DNA of 41,293 bases. Source: Fidelibacterota bacterium (GTDB lineage: Bacteria; Marinisomatota; Marinisomatia; Marinisomatales; TCS55). Below the pieces are notes generated by a model, which searched no databases, had not been told where the DNA came from, and saw only the letters and a list, made by a program, of their open reading frames with translations. The stretch is from NCBI GenBank assembly GCA_004124535.1, contig SCKQ01000017.1, positions 1 to 41,293 on the forward strand, written 5' to 3'. Position 1 is the first letter of the stretch. Each line of letters starts with the position of its first letter. Below, in pieces: positions 25,340 through 33,022 of the stretch. The translations under genes and the position numbers were made by a program.

Positions 25340-25450
25340 ATGGACAGAACTTTTACCATCTTACTGGCAAACGCACTTTTTGTTTTTGGATCACTCATAC
25401 TTTTATGGGCTATCTGGCGCTGGATTCAACGCCGTGATTACAAAAAATGA
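25340..25450 (+). CDS. Possible 36-residue membrane microprotein
   Basis: A short frame, MDRTFTILLANALFVFGSL followed by ILLWAIWRWIQRRDYKK, has one strong membrane helix (about residues 6-26) and a positively charged C-terminus, which predicts an N-out/C-in single-pass protein. No clear Shine-Dalgarno site precedes it. It is alone between etfB (divergent) and the promoter at 25477. The amino acid make-up looks like a real small membrane protein, loosely like CcmD or CcoS types, but family and function cannot be set. The rest of 25207-25476 shows no other gene. Confidence 0.42.
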   Translation: MDRTFTILLANALFVFGSLILLWAIWRWIQRRDYKK

Positions 25451-25476
25451 CCCAAATCACAAATTATAAAAAATGT

Positions 25477-25506
25477 TTGAAAAAGGATACAAAATCGTGG
25501 TATACT
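25477..25506 (+). promoter_or_regulatory. Sigma-70-type promoter of the secreted-protein gene
   Basis: TTGAAA (25477-25482) and TATACT (25501-25506) are 18 bases apart, and a TG sits just before the -10 box as in extended -10 promoters. It points to the secreted-protein gene at 25588, giving a leader of about 75 bases. Confidence 0.65.
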
Positions 25507-25587
25507 GTATGTGACGGGACGAACAAGGCAACGCCTTTCGTGGGAAGATTTCGTTCTTAACTAACTGCAAGGAAGCAGGGGGTAAAT
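25507..25587 (+). promoter_or_regulatory. Structured 5' leader
   Basis: The leader can form a hairpin: AAGGC/GCCTT (25525-25529 with 25533-25537) stacked on ACGA/TCGT (25519-25522 with 25538-25541), with a two-base bulge. A purine-rich ribosome site (GCAGGGGG) lies before the ATG at 25588. Any regulatory role is unknown. Confidence 0.35.
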
Positions 25588-27348
25588 ATGAAAAAACAAT
25601 TGCTAACAAGCATTGTAATAACACTAATATTGTCTGTAACTCTACAGGCACAAACATTTACAGGCTCGTACCAACTAACTGGTGTAAATGTTGTTTACAC
25701 AAACATTGCCAGATTAACAGATAGCCCTGACGATTCTATCGCTCAGTATACATTGGATGCCCATTGGCCAAGCGCCGCAAGCTCAGCGTTTTCAGCTACA
25801 TTGGCCGGTTGGGCTCCAGGAGACACCATTGCTGTTATCGCCACTCCGGATATTCTCTTGACTCCGTTTGGGCTGAATTACGTTGGTATTGATCTTAACC
25901 TAGGATTGAACCAGGAAGACGGTCAAATGCTGATCCCAGGTGTTGAAGGCACATCTTCAACTTATCCAACCACAAATACGGAAGACTGTTCTACATTTGC
26001 TGTGGTTGCTCCTGTGACAGATAATGCAGACATTACGTATTCCACTACATCCAATTCGTATAATGCTGAAGAAGGAACCTTTACTTGGGGATTTGGAATA
26101 TCACAATCTTCTGTCTTTGACTGGTTTGATGCTCCGGACGATTGGGAGGATCCTACAGCCAGTGCTACCAACTATGGTATATTAACCGGATTTTTTAATG
26201 ATGATAATACCGGTTTTGATGAAATGGAACTTAAATGGCATGCTGTAGATGGTCAAGATTCAGATAGTGGCATTGATGCTGCTGGATTACTTAATCGTCA
26301 TCTGGGTATTACCCTGGCTTTTTCAGATACAGTAACGGTTGCAGCACTTGCTGCACAAGGCATACCAGTCAATGTTGGTACATATCCTATTCTAGGTGGT
26401 ACAGGTGTCGATTTGGACGGTGATGGTGAACCAGATGGTGTCTTCGATACTGATTGGGGTTATTATTTTGACCCCGTTGGCGCGGACGGTATTCCATTTT
26501 GGTTACAACCAGGTGCCGATGATTCACCCTTTCAATTCACCGGTCATTATTTTACCTACAACGGCCTGGCTGCAATCAGTGCTATAATGACTGCAGCAGG
26601 TGATGATGCCGATGGCGACGGTGTTCCGGATAATATAATGGCATTAATTGTCGGGTATATGCAAGCTGGTTATGATCAAGATACTGCAACATTGATGGCC
26701 TTAGATTATGTTGGACAGGCAGCATTTGTTGGTTTTGCTATGGCATTTGGTGTTGATTCCACAACGGCAGCTGCATATGCAGTAGCCGTTGGTGCATATG
26801 CTCAAGCTACATATACAGCTTTGGTCGCAGCCGGCGATCCTGACGCCCTTAATAATACAGCCCAAGCCACTGCATTTTATGCTGTAGGCGTTCTAGCTTC
26901 AATGGGTATAGATGTAGATGACTCTGATCATGATTGGAGCCCGGGTGCAAACGGCCGTTTGGTTTTCCAAATAGGCAATTCCTGCGTACCGGATTATCAG
27001 GAGCGAGATGTTTTCGCCCTATTTGAAGTTATTGAGGTAGCAGGTGTAGAATCTGAAGATTTTCTCCCGGCCAAGTTTGCTGTCTATGAGAATTATCCCA
27101 ACCCCTTCAACCCGGTTACGAAAATCAGTTTTGATCTAACTGTACAATCTGCAACCGAAGTTACTGTTTGGAATTTGCTGGGTCAAAAAGTATCCACATT
27201 GTTCGCAGGAAACTTATCAGCAGGTCATCATACTGTAACCTTTGATGGTCATAATGCAAACGGCAGTCTGCTTCCCAGCGGTGTATATATCTACCGTGTG
27301 GAGTCAGGCAGTAATGTGGCAACCAAAAAAATGATGCTGTTGAAATAA
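25588..27348 (+). CDS. Secreted calcium-motif protein with Type IX-style sorting domain
   Basis: A 586-residue exported protein of unknown function. A signal peptide (residues 1-21, ending LQAQ) is followed by an acidic beta-rich part. Two calcium-loop-like motifs are seen: DLDGDGEPDG (about residue 275) and DADGDGVPDN (about 341). Between about 330 and 450 lies an Ala-rich, mostly helical-looking stretch (MALIVGYMQAGYDQD, DSTTAAAYAVAVGAYAQATY). The last 85 residues form a sorting domain: ENYPNPFNPVTKISFDL, VTVWNLLGQKVSTLFAG, then GVYIYRVESGSNVATKKMML. This is the Por/Type IX (TIGR04183-like) pattern found across the group. The product should reach the cell surface or be released. A good promoter precedes it and a strong terminator follows. 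No enzyme motif is recognised. Confidence 0.85.
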   Translation: MKKQLLTSIVITLILSVTLQAQTFTGSYQLTGVNVVYTNIARLTDSPDDSIAQYTLDAHWPSAASSAFSATLAGWAPGDTIAVIATPDILLTPFGLNYVGIDLNLGLNQEDGQMLIPGVEGTSSTYPTTNTEDCSTFAVVAPVTDNADITYSTTSNSYNAEEGTFTWGFGISQSSVFDWFDAPDDWEDPTASATNYGILTGFFNDDNTGFDEMELKWHAVDGQDSDSGIDAAGLLNRHLGITLAFSDTVTVAALAAQGIPVNVGTYPILGGTGVDLDGDGEPDGVFDTDWGYYFDPVGADGIPFWLQPGADDSPFQFTGHYFTYNGLAAISAIMTAAGDDADGDGVPDNIMALIVGYMQAGYDQDTATLMALDYVGQAAFVGFAMAFGVDSTTAAAYAVAVGAYAQATYTALVAAGDPDALNNTAQATAFYAVGVLASMGIDVDDSDHDWSPGANGRLVFQIGNSCVPDYQERDVFALFEVIEVAGVESEDFLPAKFAVYENYPNPFNPVTKISFDLTVQSATEVTVWNLLGQKVSTLFAGNLSAGHHTVTFDGHNANGSLLPSGVYIYRVESGSNVATKKMMLLK

Positions 27349-27379
27349 ATACAGTTTTCATTTTGAAAACATAATAACT

Positions 27380-27416
27380 CAGACAGCTCCACCCCCAGGT
27401 GGAGCTGTCTGTTTAT
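27380..27416 (+). terminator. Rho-independent terminator after the secreted-protein gene
   Basis: A perfect 14-bp stem (27380-27393 with 27398-27411, core CAGCTCCACC/GGTGGAGCTG) has a four-base loop CCCA and is followed by TTTATA. It lies 31 bases after the stop codon at 27346-27348 and before the receptor gene. Confidence 0.88.
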
Positions 27417-27429
27417 AGGCAAGATTAAT

Positions 27430-30400
27430 ATGAAAAAAATAATCTATCCCATCATCATATTTGCCCTTTTCAGCCAGCTTTTTGCCCAAAGCGGCTCAAT
27501 CACCGGACGGATTACAGATGCTGAAAATAACGATCCCCTCATTGGTGCAAACGTGATCGTTAAAGGAACAACCATGGGCGCCGCAACTGACGTTAGGGGT
27601 AATTATAACATTTTAAATGTTCCAGTGGGAGCAGTAACCATCATGGTCTCATACATTGGTTATGAAGAAAAGACCCAGGATCTGACTGTTACTTTAGGTG
27701 AAATTGTTACTGCCAATATTGCATTGGCTCCAGAAGCCATCCAGATGCAGACCTACGTGGTAACCGCTTCACGGAGACGGGAACGCGTGGAAGATGCACC
27801 GGCTGCGATCAGCGTGATTACGCAAAAAGAAATTCGCCGGGAGAGCAACACAAACTTGGGTGATTATTTGAAACAGGTAAAAGGGGTGGATTTTACCCAG
27901 TCTGGTGTAGACAGTTATAATTTAAGTGCCCGGGGATTTAATTCTTCTTTCAGTTCAAGGCTGCTAACATTGACAGACGGCAGAATGGCCAATGTTCCTT
28001 CCCTGCGTTTGATTGCTTACAATGTCATCCCTGTTTCTTTTGAAGATGTAAAACAATTTGAAGTGGTGCTCGGACCCTCTTCGGCACTCTATGGCCCCAA
28101 TGCTCACAGCGGTGTATTAAATATCATTACATCCACTCCCCGGGAATCAAAAGGTACAACGATCAATGTACAAGGCGGAAACCTGGCTCAAGAAAGGGGT
28201 TATTTAAAAAAACTGACTATGCGTCACGCGACTACCTTTAAAGATTTTGGCTTTAAAATTTCCGGTGTTGCCTTCAACGCCTATGATTGGGAGCATTATA
28301 ATACCGATGAATACGAAGGCCACGATCCTTCATTCCTGGGAAGAGCAACATTAACACACAATGGTGTGGACGATAATAACTCCTATGCTGAATTCGGCAA
28401 TCCCACTTTCAATATTAATATGCTTACAGCCATATCCAGCGGTGAGATCGCCAATAACGGTATCGATGATAACGGCAATGGCTTTATCGATGAAAATGAT
28501 TCGTGGGAGGGGCTCATGTACCGTGACAATATTGACGGGTTGTTTCCTATCGGCACTGAAGCCGGCAGCCCGACCATTACCCAAGAAATGGTAGATGCGG
28601 CTGCTGATGACCCCTATTATCGTTATGTATTAGATAACGGTATAATTCTTTGGGGCGTAACAGAAGATATGATCGGCCGCGCCTATGCCGATGGGTTGGA
28701 TAACAATGGAGATGGGCTCATCGACACCGGCATCGATGAAGGTATTGATGAAGGTGATGAATCCTGGTACGATGGTTTTGATAATGATGGCGATGGTCTG
28801 GTGGACGAAAAAGATGAGATTGGATCGCGCTGGATCGCGCGCTTTGGCAGTTATAATTCAGGGACTCCTAATGATGACTCTACAAATTGGTCTGGTTACG
28901 GTTTTGGTGATTATGAGTATGATGATGAGGGCAATATAATTTTTGATACAAATGGCGATGGTATTTACAATGGTGATGGTGATTTTCAACTGCAATTTTC
29001 CCCAAATTTCCCACGCTTTGTATCAGATGCCAATGATGATGGTGTTGATGATTATCCTGATTTCAATGTCAAAAATTACCGCTACGACGTACGCCTTGAC
29101 TATGAACCCAGCCAAGACTTTACAATGAGTTTTTCGCACGGATACGCCTACGCCCGTAATATTAATATTACCGGTATTGCCCGCTACCTCGCCGACGGCT
29201 GGGTCTACCGTTACTGGCATGGCCGTATGCGTTATAAGAATTTTTTCCTGCAGTCGTATTTGAATACTAGTTTTTCAGGTGATCCCGATAAACCAACACG
29301 AAACCTGTCTACAGGCGGAACAATTTATGACCGTTCCGGGAAATGGAGTACACAGCTCCAACATTCTATGGAACTTTTAAACGGGAATTTCCGGTTCGTT
29401 TGGGGTATTGATTATTTCCTCACCATGCCGGATACGCGCGGCTCAATCCTTTCGGATAATCATCTTGTGGATAGACGTGATAATAACGGTAATGGTGAAG
29501 CTTTTTCCCCTATCAGTTTTACCGATTATAACGATAATCTTTTGTACGATGATGGTGAACAATTCAATATGTGGTCTTCCGATTCCACAGATAATGTATT
29601 AAATGCTATTCAAGACGGTGTGGATAATGATGGTGATAGTGATGATTATGAAGATACAAATGGCAATGGCCTGCCGGATGCCTGGGAACCGGGAGTAAAC
29701 GGTGTTGGTAATGTCTACGCTGACGGTATCGATAATGACGGTGACGGCAAGGTGGATGAGAACATTGATGAAGGTATTGATGAGCAAGCTGAAGACAATC
29801 GTTATGTGGTCAATGAATTGGGTATATATTACCAAATGAATTGGAAGCTTGCAGATAAATGGGAATTGATCCAGGCTACACGTTTTGATTCCCATGACCG
29901 TTTGACGGATGTGATTGAATACAATAATTCTGATCGTAATTACAGTCCCTTTAACTGGAAAATAAACCTGGATAAAACAGACGGTGTGCAGATCTCGCCA
30001 AAGATCGGCCTTATCTGGCGACCCCGGGAAAACCAGAATATTCGCCTTACCTATGCCCAGGCATTTAATACACCTTCAAATCAGCATTTATTCCTGGACA
30101 TTTTCGTAACGCGTGTGGTGACGTTCAAGGTCTACGCCAAGGGTGCTCATCAAGGCTATAATTTCCCAAGAGACCCTGCAACAGGACAAGTATACTGGAA
30201 GGATCCCTATGATGCATCCAGCCTTGCAGTCTTTGATCCGGAAACTCAAGTCCTCTTTTTTCCGTCAACTGATCCAAAAGTGAAAGGCCATTTTAAAGAT
30301 AAGGTCAATGATCAGTCAGGTATGTATCCTGAAGTCATGCGTACACTTGAATTGGGCTATAAAGGACGCTTAACACCAAAACTATATGGTACTGTGGATC

Positions 30401-31074
30401 TTTTTATGAATCATTATGATTCATTCATTAGCTCAATTTCCTTTATTACTCCGCTAGTATTAGACAAAGTAGCCCTGTCCACTGACTGGAATGGAGATGG
30501 TATTAAAAATGATGATCCGAATGAAATTTTAGATCAGCAAGATTTGGAGACATCTTTTGATCATTGGCGTGATTATATCGATGGATTAACCGCTTTGGAC
30601 ACAACCCGTGGTCAAAATCCACCTGTAGTCGTGGGTTATATCAATTATGGGGAAGTAGATATGAGCGGTTTAGATATGAGCCTGGCCTGGTTCTTGAATC
30701 GAGAGTGGTCATTGGGTTTAAATTATTCTTATTTGAGTATTACTGAATTCATGAACCCCATCACCAACACACCCGATCCTATCAATGCCCCACGGCATAA
30801 AGGAGGAATAAAAATACAATATAATCCCAGGAAATTTGATTTCAGCAGTACCCTGAATGTCCGTTATGTGGATGCTTTTCCGTGGTCATCAGGAATTTAT
30901 TACGGTAAAATTAATTCCTATTTCATTGGTGACCTGCACACCAGCTATAAATTAAATGAACACCTGGCAGCGATGTTGACAATCAATAATATTCTGGATC
31001 ATCGCCATGTGGAAATCATGGGTGGTCCAGCATTGGGTAGATCGATCATTTTGCGCTTACAGGCTAAACTCTAG
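27430..31074 (+). CDS. TonB-dependent receptor with acidic calcium-type repeats
   Basis: A 1214-residue outer-membrane receptor. A signal peptide (about 1-20, ending LFAQ) is followed by a CarboxypepD_reg-like domain (about 22-100: GSITGRITDAENNDPLIGAN). A TonB-box-like YVVTASRRR and the plug domain come next (about 105-235, with ARGFNSSFSSRLLTLTDGR and LGPSSALYGPNAHSGVLNI). The beta-barrel then runs to a C-terminal aromatic-rich end (RSIILRLQAKL). Unusual acidic motifs of the DxDGDGxxD type occur at about residues 344, 422, 449, 507, 534, 731, 767 and 1020, for example GIDDNGNGFIDEND, GFDNDGDGLVDEKDE and GIDNDGDGKVDENIDE. These resemble thrombospondin type-3 or MopE-like metal-binding loops and probably lie in extracellular loops. 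The substrate is unknown. A terminator separates it from the secreted protein upstream, but both share the calcium motifs. Confidence 0.93.
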   Translation: MKKIIYPIIIFALFSQLFAQSGSITGRITDAENNDPLIGANVIVKGTTMGAATDVRGNYNILNVPVGAVTIMVSYIGYEEKTQDLTVTLGEIVTANIALAPEAIQMQTYVVTASRRRERVEDAPAAISVITQKEIRRESNTNLGDYLKQVKGVDFTQSGVDSYNLSARGFNSSFSSRLLTLTDGRMANVPSLRLIAYNVIPVSFEDVKQFEVVLGPSSALYGPNAHSGVLNIITSTPRESKGTTINVQGGNLAQERGYLKKLTMRHATTFKDFGFKISGVAFNAYDWEHYNTDEYEGHDPSFLGRATLTHNGVDDNNSYAEFGNPTFNINMLTAISSGEIANNGIDDNGNGFIDENDSWEGLMYRDNIDGLFPIGTEAGSPTITQEMVDAAADDPYYRYVLDNGIILWGVTEDMIGRAYADGLDNNGDGLIDTGIDEGIDEGDESWYDGFDNDGDGLVDEKDEIGSRWIARFGSYNSGTPNDDSTNWSGYGFGDYEYDDEGNIIFDTNGDGIYNGDGDFQLQFSPNFPRFVSDANDDGVDDYPDFNVKNYRYDVRLDYEPSQDFTMSFSHGYAYARNINITGIARYLADGWVYRYWHGRMRYKNFFLQSYLNTSFSGDPDKPTRNLSTGGTIYDRSGKWSTQLQHSMELLNGNFRFVWGIDYFLTMPDTRGSILSDNHLVDRRDNNGNGEAFSPISFTDYNDNLLYDDGEQFNMWSSDSTDNVLNAIQDGVDNDGDSDDYEDTNGNGLPDAWEPGVNGVGNVYADGIDNDGDGKVDENIDEGIDEQAEDNRYVVNELGIYYQMNWKLADKWELIQATRFDSHDRLTDVIEYNNSDRNYSPFNWKINLDKTDGVQISPKIGLIWRPRENQNIRLTYAQAFNTPSNQHLFLDIFVTRVVTFKVYAKGAHQGYNFPRDPATGQVYWKDPYDASSLAVFDPETQVLFFPSTDPKVKGHFKDKVNDQSGMYPEVMRTLELGYKGRLTPKLYGTVDLFMNHYDSFISSISFITPLVLDKVALSTDWNGDGIKNDDPNEILDQQDLETSFDHWRDYIDGLTALDTTRGQNPPVVVGYINYGEVDMSGLDMSLAWFLNREWSLGLNYSYLSITEFMNPITNTPDPINAPRHKGGIKIQYNPRKFDFSSTLNVRYVDAFPWSSGIYYGKINSYFIGDLHTSYKLNEHLAAMLTINNILDHRHVEIMGGPALGRSIILRLQAKL

Positions 31075-31092
31075 AATTTCCCAAACCAAAAG

Positions 31093-31126
31093 AACGCCCC
31101 TGTTTCGATATAATCCGGGGCGTTTT
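31093..31126 (+). terminator. Rho-independent terminator after the receptor gene
   Basis: AACGCCCC/GGGGCGTT (31093-31100 with 31117-31124) forms an 8-bp GC-rich stem with a 16-base loop and is followed by TT. It lies 19 bases after the receptor stop codon. Confidence 0.8.
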
Positions 31127-31157
31127 AACTTTCAGTACTTTTATTAGGGGAAATATC

Positions 31158-31643
31158 ATGATCAAAAACATAACCTTAGCCGTAATATTTATCTCATCGC
31201 TTGTATATAGTCATTGCCAAGTGCCCTGCGGTATATATGATGATGCCCTGCGCATCCACCAAATACAAGAGCATATTGAAACAATCACTAAAGCTATGCA
31301 TCAGATCGAGGCATTATCAGATCAAGGAAATAATGCGTTGAATGCAAATCAGCAGGTCCGCTGGATCAATACCAAGGAAGAACACGCCACACTAATTCAG
31401 AGGATCGTATCCGACTATTTTTTGACTCAACGCATAAAATTCAAAAAAGAAAATGGTTCTGCAAGATCAACATACGTTCAACAAACAACGACGTTACACC
31501 AAATGCTGGTAGCCGCAATGAAATGCAAGCAATCAGTAGATAGTCATAATGCTAACAGATTATCAGAGTTAACCAAAACATTTGCCGAATTATATTTTGA
31601 TGAACATGGTTTAGAACATTTAGAAGAATTAAACCATAAATAA
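31158..31643 (+). CDS. Nickel superoxide dismutase, exported form
   Basis: A 161-residue protein that should convert superoxide to hydrogen peroxide and oxygen. Residues 1-18 are a signal peptide (MIKNITLAVIFISSLVYS). Cleavage after Ser18 would leave HCQVPCGIYDD as the new N-terminus. This is the NiSOD nickel hook: the amino group and imidazole of His1 (residue 19) and the thiols of Cys2 (20) and Cys6 (24) bind nickel, with Tyr9 (27) near the site. The remaining helical domain (IHQIQEHIETITKAMHQIE, RWINTKEEHATLIQRIVSDYF) fits the four-helix bundle. In Streptomyces the hook is freed from a short propeptide by the protease SodX; here a Sec-type leader would do this, and no sodX is seen. AGGGG lies before the ATG. 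Its stop overlaps the PAP2 gene by one base. Confidence 0.88.
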   Translation: MIKNITLAVIFISSLVYSHCQVPCGIYDDALRIHQIQEHIETITKAMHQIEALSDQGNNALNANQQVRWINTKEEHATLIQRIVSDYFLTQRIKFKKENGSARSTYVQQTTTLHQMLVAAMKCKQSVDSHNANRLSELTKTFAELYFDEHGLEHLEELNHK

Positions 31644-32221
31644 TGATTTCCTGGCTGGATAGAATTGACTCAGCCTTGCTTCATTTTTTCAATGGCACAT
31701 TGTCCAATCCCATTTTTGACTTTATCATGCCCATCATCACCAATCAGGATTATTGGGCAATCCCCATCCTGCTTCTTGTTTTGGGATTGATATTTAAGGG
31801 TGGTAAACGAGGTAAAATAACAGCCGCTTTACTTATTATTGCAGTGGGTGCATCAGATGCAATTGCTGCTCAATTGATAAAACCCGGGGTTGAACGCCTC
31901 CGTCCTTCACATGCATTAATAGACTCAATCAATCTTTTGGTATCAAAAGGTGGTAAATACAGTTTTGTCTCCAACCATGCCGCGAATATGTTCTGCGCAG
32001 CTGCTGTTTTAACCTATTTCTATTCTAAATGGAAGAAAGTACTTTATACTTTGGCAGTGATCGTAGCCTTCAGCCGTGTGTACACAGGTGTACACTATCC
32101 AGGTGATGTTATTTTTGGAGGACTATTTGGCTATGGAATGGCATGGTTGATTATTTCCCTTTGGGTGGTTGTTAAAATGAGGGAAATTAAACGAGGACAA
32201 ACCTGGGTGTTCTATGAATAG
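31643..32221 (+). CDS. PAP2-family membrane phosphatase
   Basis: A 192-residue integral membrane phosphatase of the PAP2 (type 2 phosphatidic acid phosphatase) family. The three catalytic motifs are present: KPGVERLRPS (Lys and Arg of motif 1), SFVSNHAANM (motif 2 with the catalytic His) and SRVYTGVHYPGDVIFG (motif 3 with Arg and His). Five to six hydrophobic segments can be seen. Family members act on undecaprenyl pyrophosphate, phosphatidic acid or lipid A; the substrate is not fixed by sequence. Coupling to the NiSOD gene by a one-base overlap is notable, but a functional link is not evident. Confidence 0.9.
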   Translation: MISWLDRIDSALLHFFNGTLSNPIFDFIMPIITNQDYWAIPILLLVLGLIFKGGKRGKITAALLIIAVGASDAIAAQLIKPGVERLRPSHALIDSINLLVSKGGKYSFVSNHAANMFCAAAVLTYFYSKWKKVLYTLAVIVAFSRVYTGVHYPGDVIFGGLFGYGMAWLIISLWVVVKMREIKRGQTWVFYE

Positions 32222-32224
32222 ATA

Positions 32225-32542
32225 TTAATTGGGAAGGTTGGACTCTGGCGGTTTAACGCCAAATTCCTGGAACGATTCATGTCCCGGGGATTTGATTTCC
32301 CCATGTTTCTCTTCAAATTTGCTGATATTATCCTGCAATGCCAACATAAACGCTTTGACATGCTGTGGGGCCATAATGATTCGAGAATGAATTTTTGCCT
32401 TGGGAACACCCGGCAGCAAACGAGTGTAATCCATTACGAATTCTGCGGGAGAATGCGTAACAACGACAAAGTTTGCATATTCACCGCTACTTACACTTTC
32501 ATCTAATTCTATATTAATCTGCTGGACTTTTTTCTTATCCAT
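32225..32542 (-). CDS. DUF3467-family protein
   Basis: A 105-residue cytosolic protein matching DUF3467: INIELDESVSSGEYANFVVVTHSPAEF, then LLPGVPKAKIHSRIIM and APQHVKAFMLALQDNISKFE, given here in parts. These lines agree with the family from end to end. Function is unknown; members are widespread in the Bacteroidetes and related phyla. The C-terminal 20 residues are a loose tail. GAGGAG lies before the ATG. It is the last gene of the minus-strand set and is convergent with the PAP2 gene, with only three bases between the two stops. Confidence 0.88.
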   Translation of the reverse strand: MDKKKVQQINIELDESVSSGEYANFVVVTHSPAEFVMDYTRLLPGVPKAKIHSRIIMAPQHVKAFMLALQDNISKFEEKHGEIKSPGHESFQEFGVKPPESNLPN

Positions 32543-32561
32543 AACTCCTCCTCAAAAGTAT

Positions 32562-32957
32562 TTAATAATTATCGAATTCACTGCGGTTAAATTCTTCCCA
32601 GTCTTCATCCAGTCCTTTAAATTCAGTGTATTCCGGACGCGGCTCATTATCTTCTGCATCTTTTTGTCGGACCATTTCATTTTCATACAGACTAAATGTA
32701 TCCTTTTTCTTTTCAAAGTCGGCAGGATTTACATCTTCTTCTTCAGTTTGATCGAGGTTTTCGATATCTTCACTATATATTTTGGTATTAAAGAAATCCA
32801 AATTTTCCACAATACCGTTGGTCATTAAATATTCAAGAAAATCTAAATATTTTCTGTCTTTTAATTCTGTTTTACACTTTGGGCAAGTTAAACTTTCCTT
32901 GAGTTCTTCCTCCTCAAGAGTGATTTCACACGCCGGGCAAATAATTCCTTCTAACAT
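32562..32957 (-). CDS. Acidic zinc-ribbon protein
   Basis: A 131-residue protein that starts at ATG 32957, with GAGGG nine bases upstream. The N-terminus is a zinc ribbon: CPAC at residues 7-10 and CPKC at about 25-28 (MLEGIICPACEITLEEEELK, then SLTCPKCKTELKDRKY). The rest is strongly acidic and lacks known motifs (DWEEFNRSEFDNY at the end). It may be a small nucleic-acid- or protein-binding factor; no function is assigned. It lies between the DUF3467 gene (19 bp) and the sugar nucleotidyltransferase (65 bp) on the same strand. The frame is open back to 33014, but that start lacks a ribosome site. Confidence 0.75.
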   Translation of the reverse strand: MLEGIICPACEITLEEEELKESLTCPKCKTELKDRKYLDFLEYLMTNGIVENLDFFNTKIYSEDIENLDQTEEEDVNPADFEKKKDTFSLYENEMVRQKDAEDNEPRPEYTEFKGLDEDWEEFNRSEFDNY

Positions 32958-33022
32958 ACGTTTTTTCCCTCGAAAATCGGGCGTTAAGTTAATCGAGTGC
33001 TTCAGTATCGTCAACAGCTTTA

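Noticed and set aside
28440..29800. DNA-level tandem repeat or CRISPR-like array in the receptor gene
   Set aside because: The repeats are at the protein level (DxDGDG loops), irregular in spacing and with variable codons; there are no identical repeat units or spacers.
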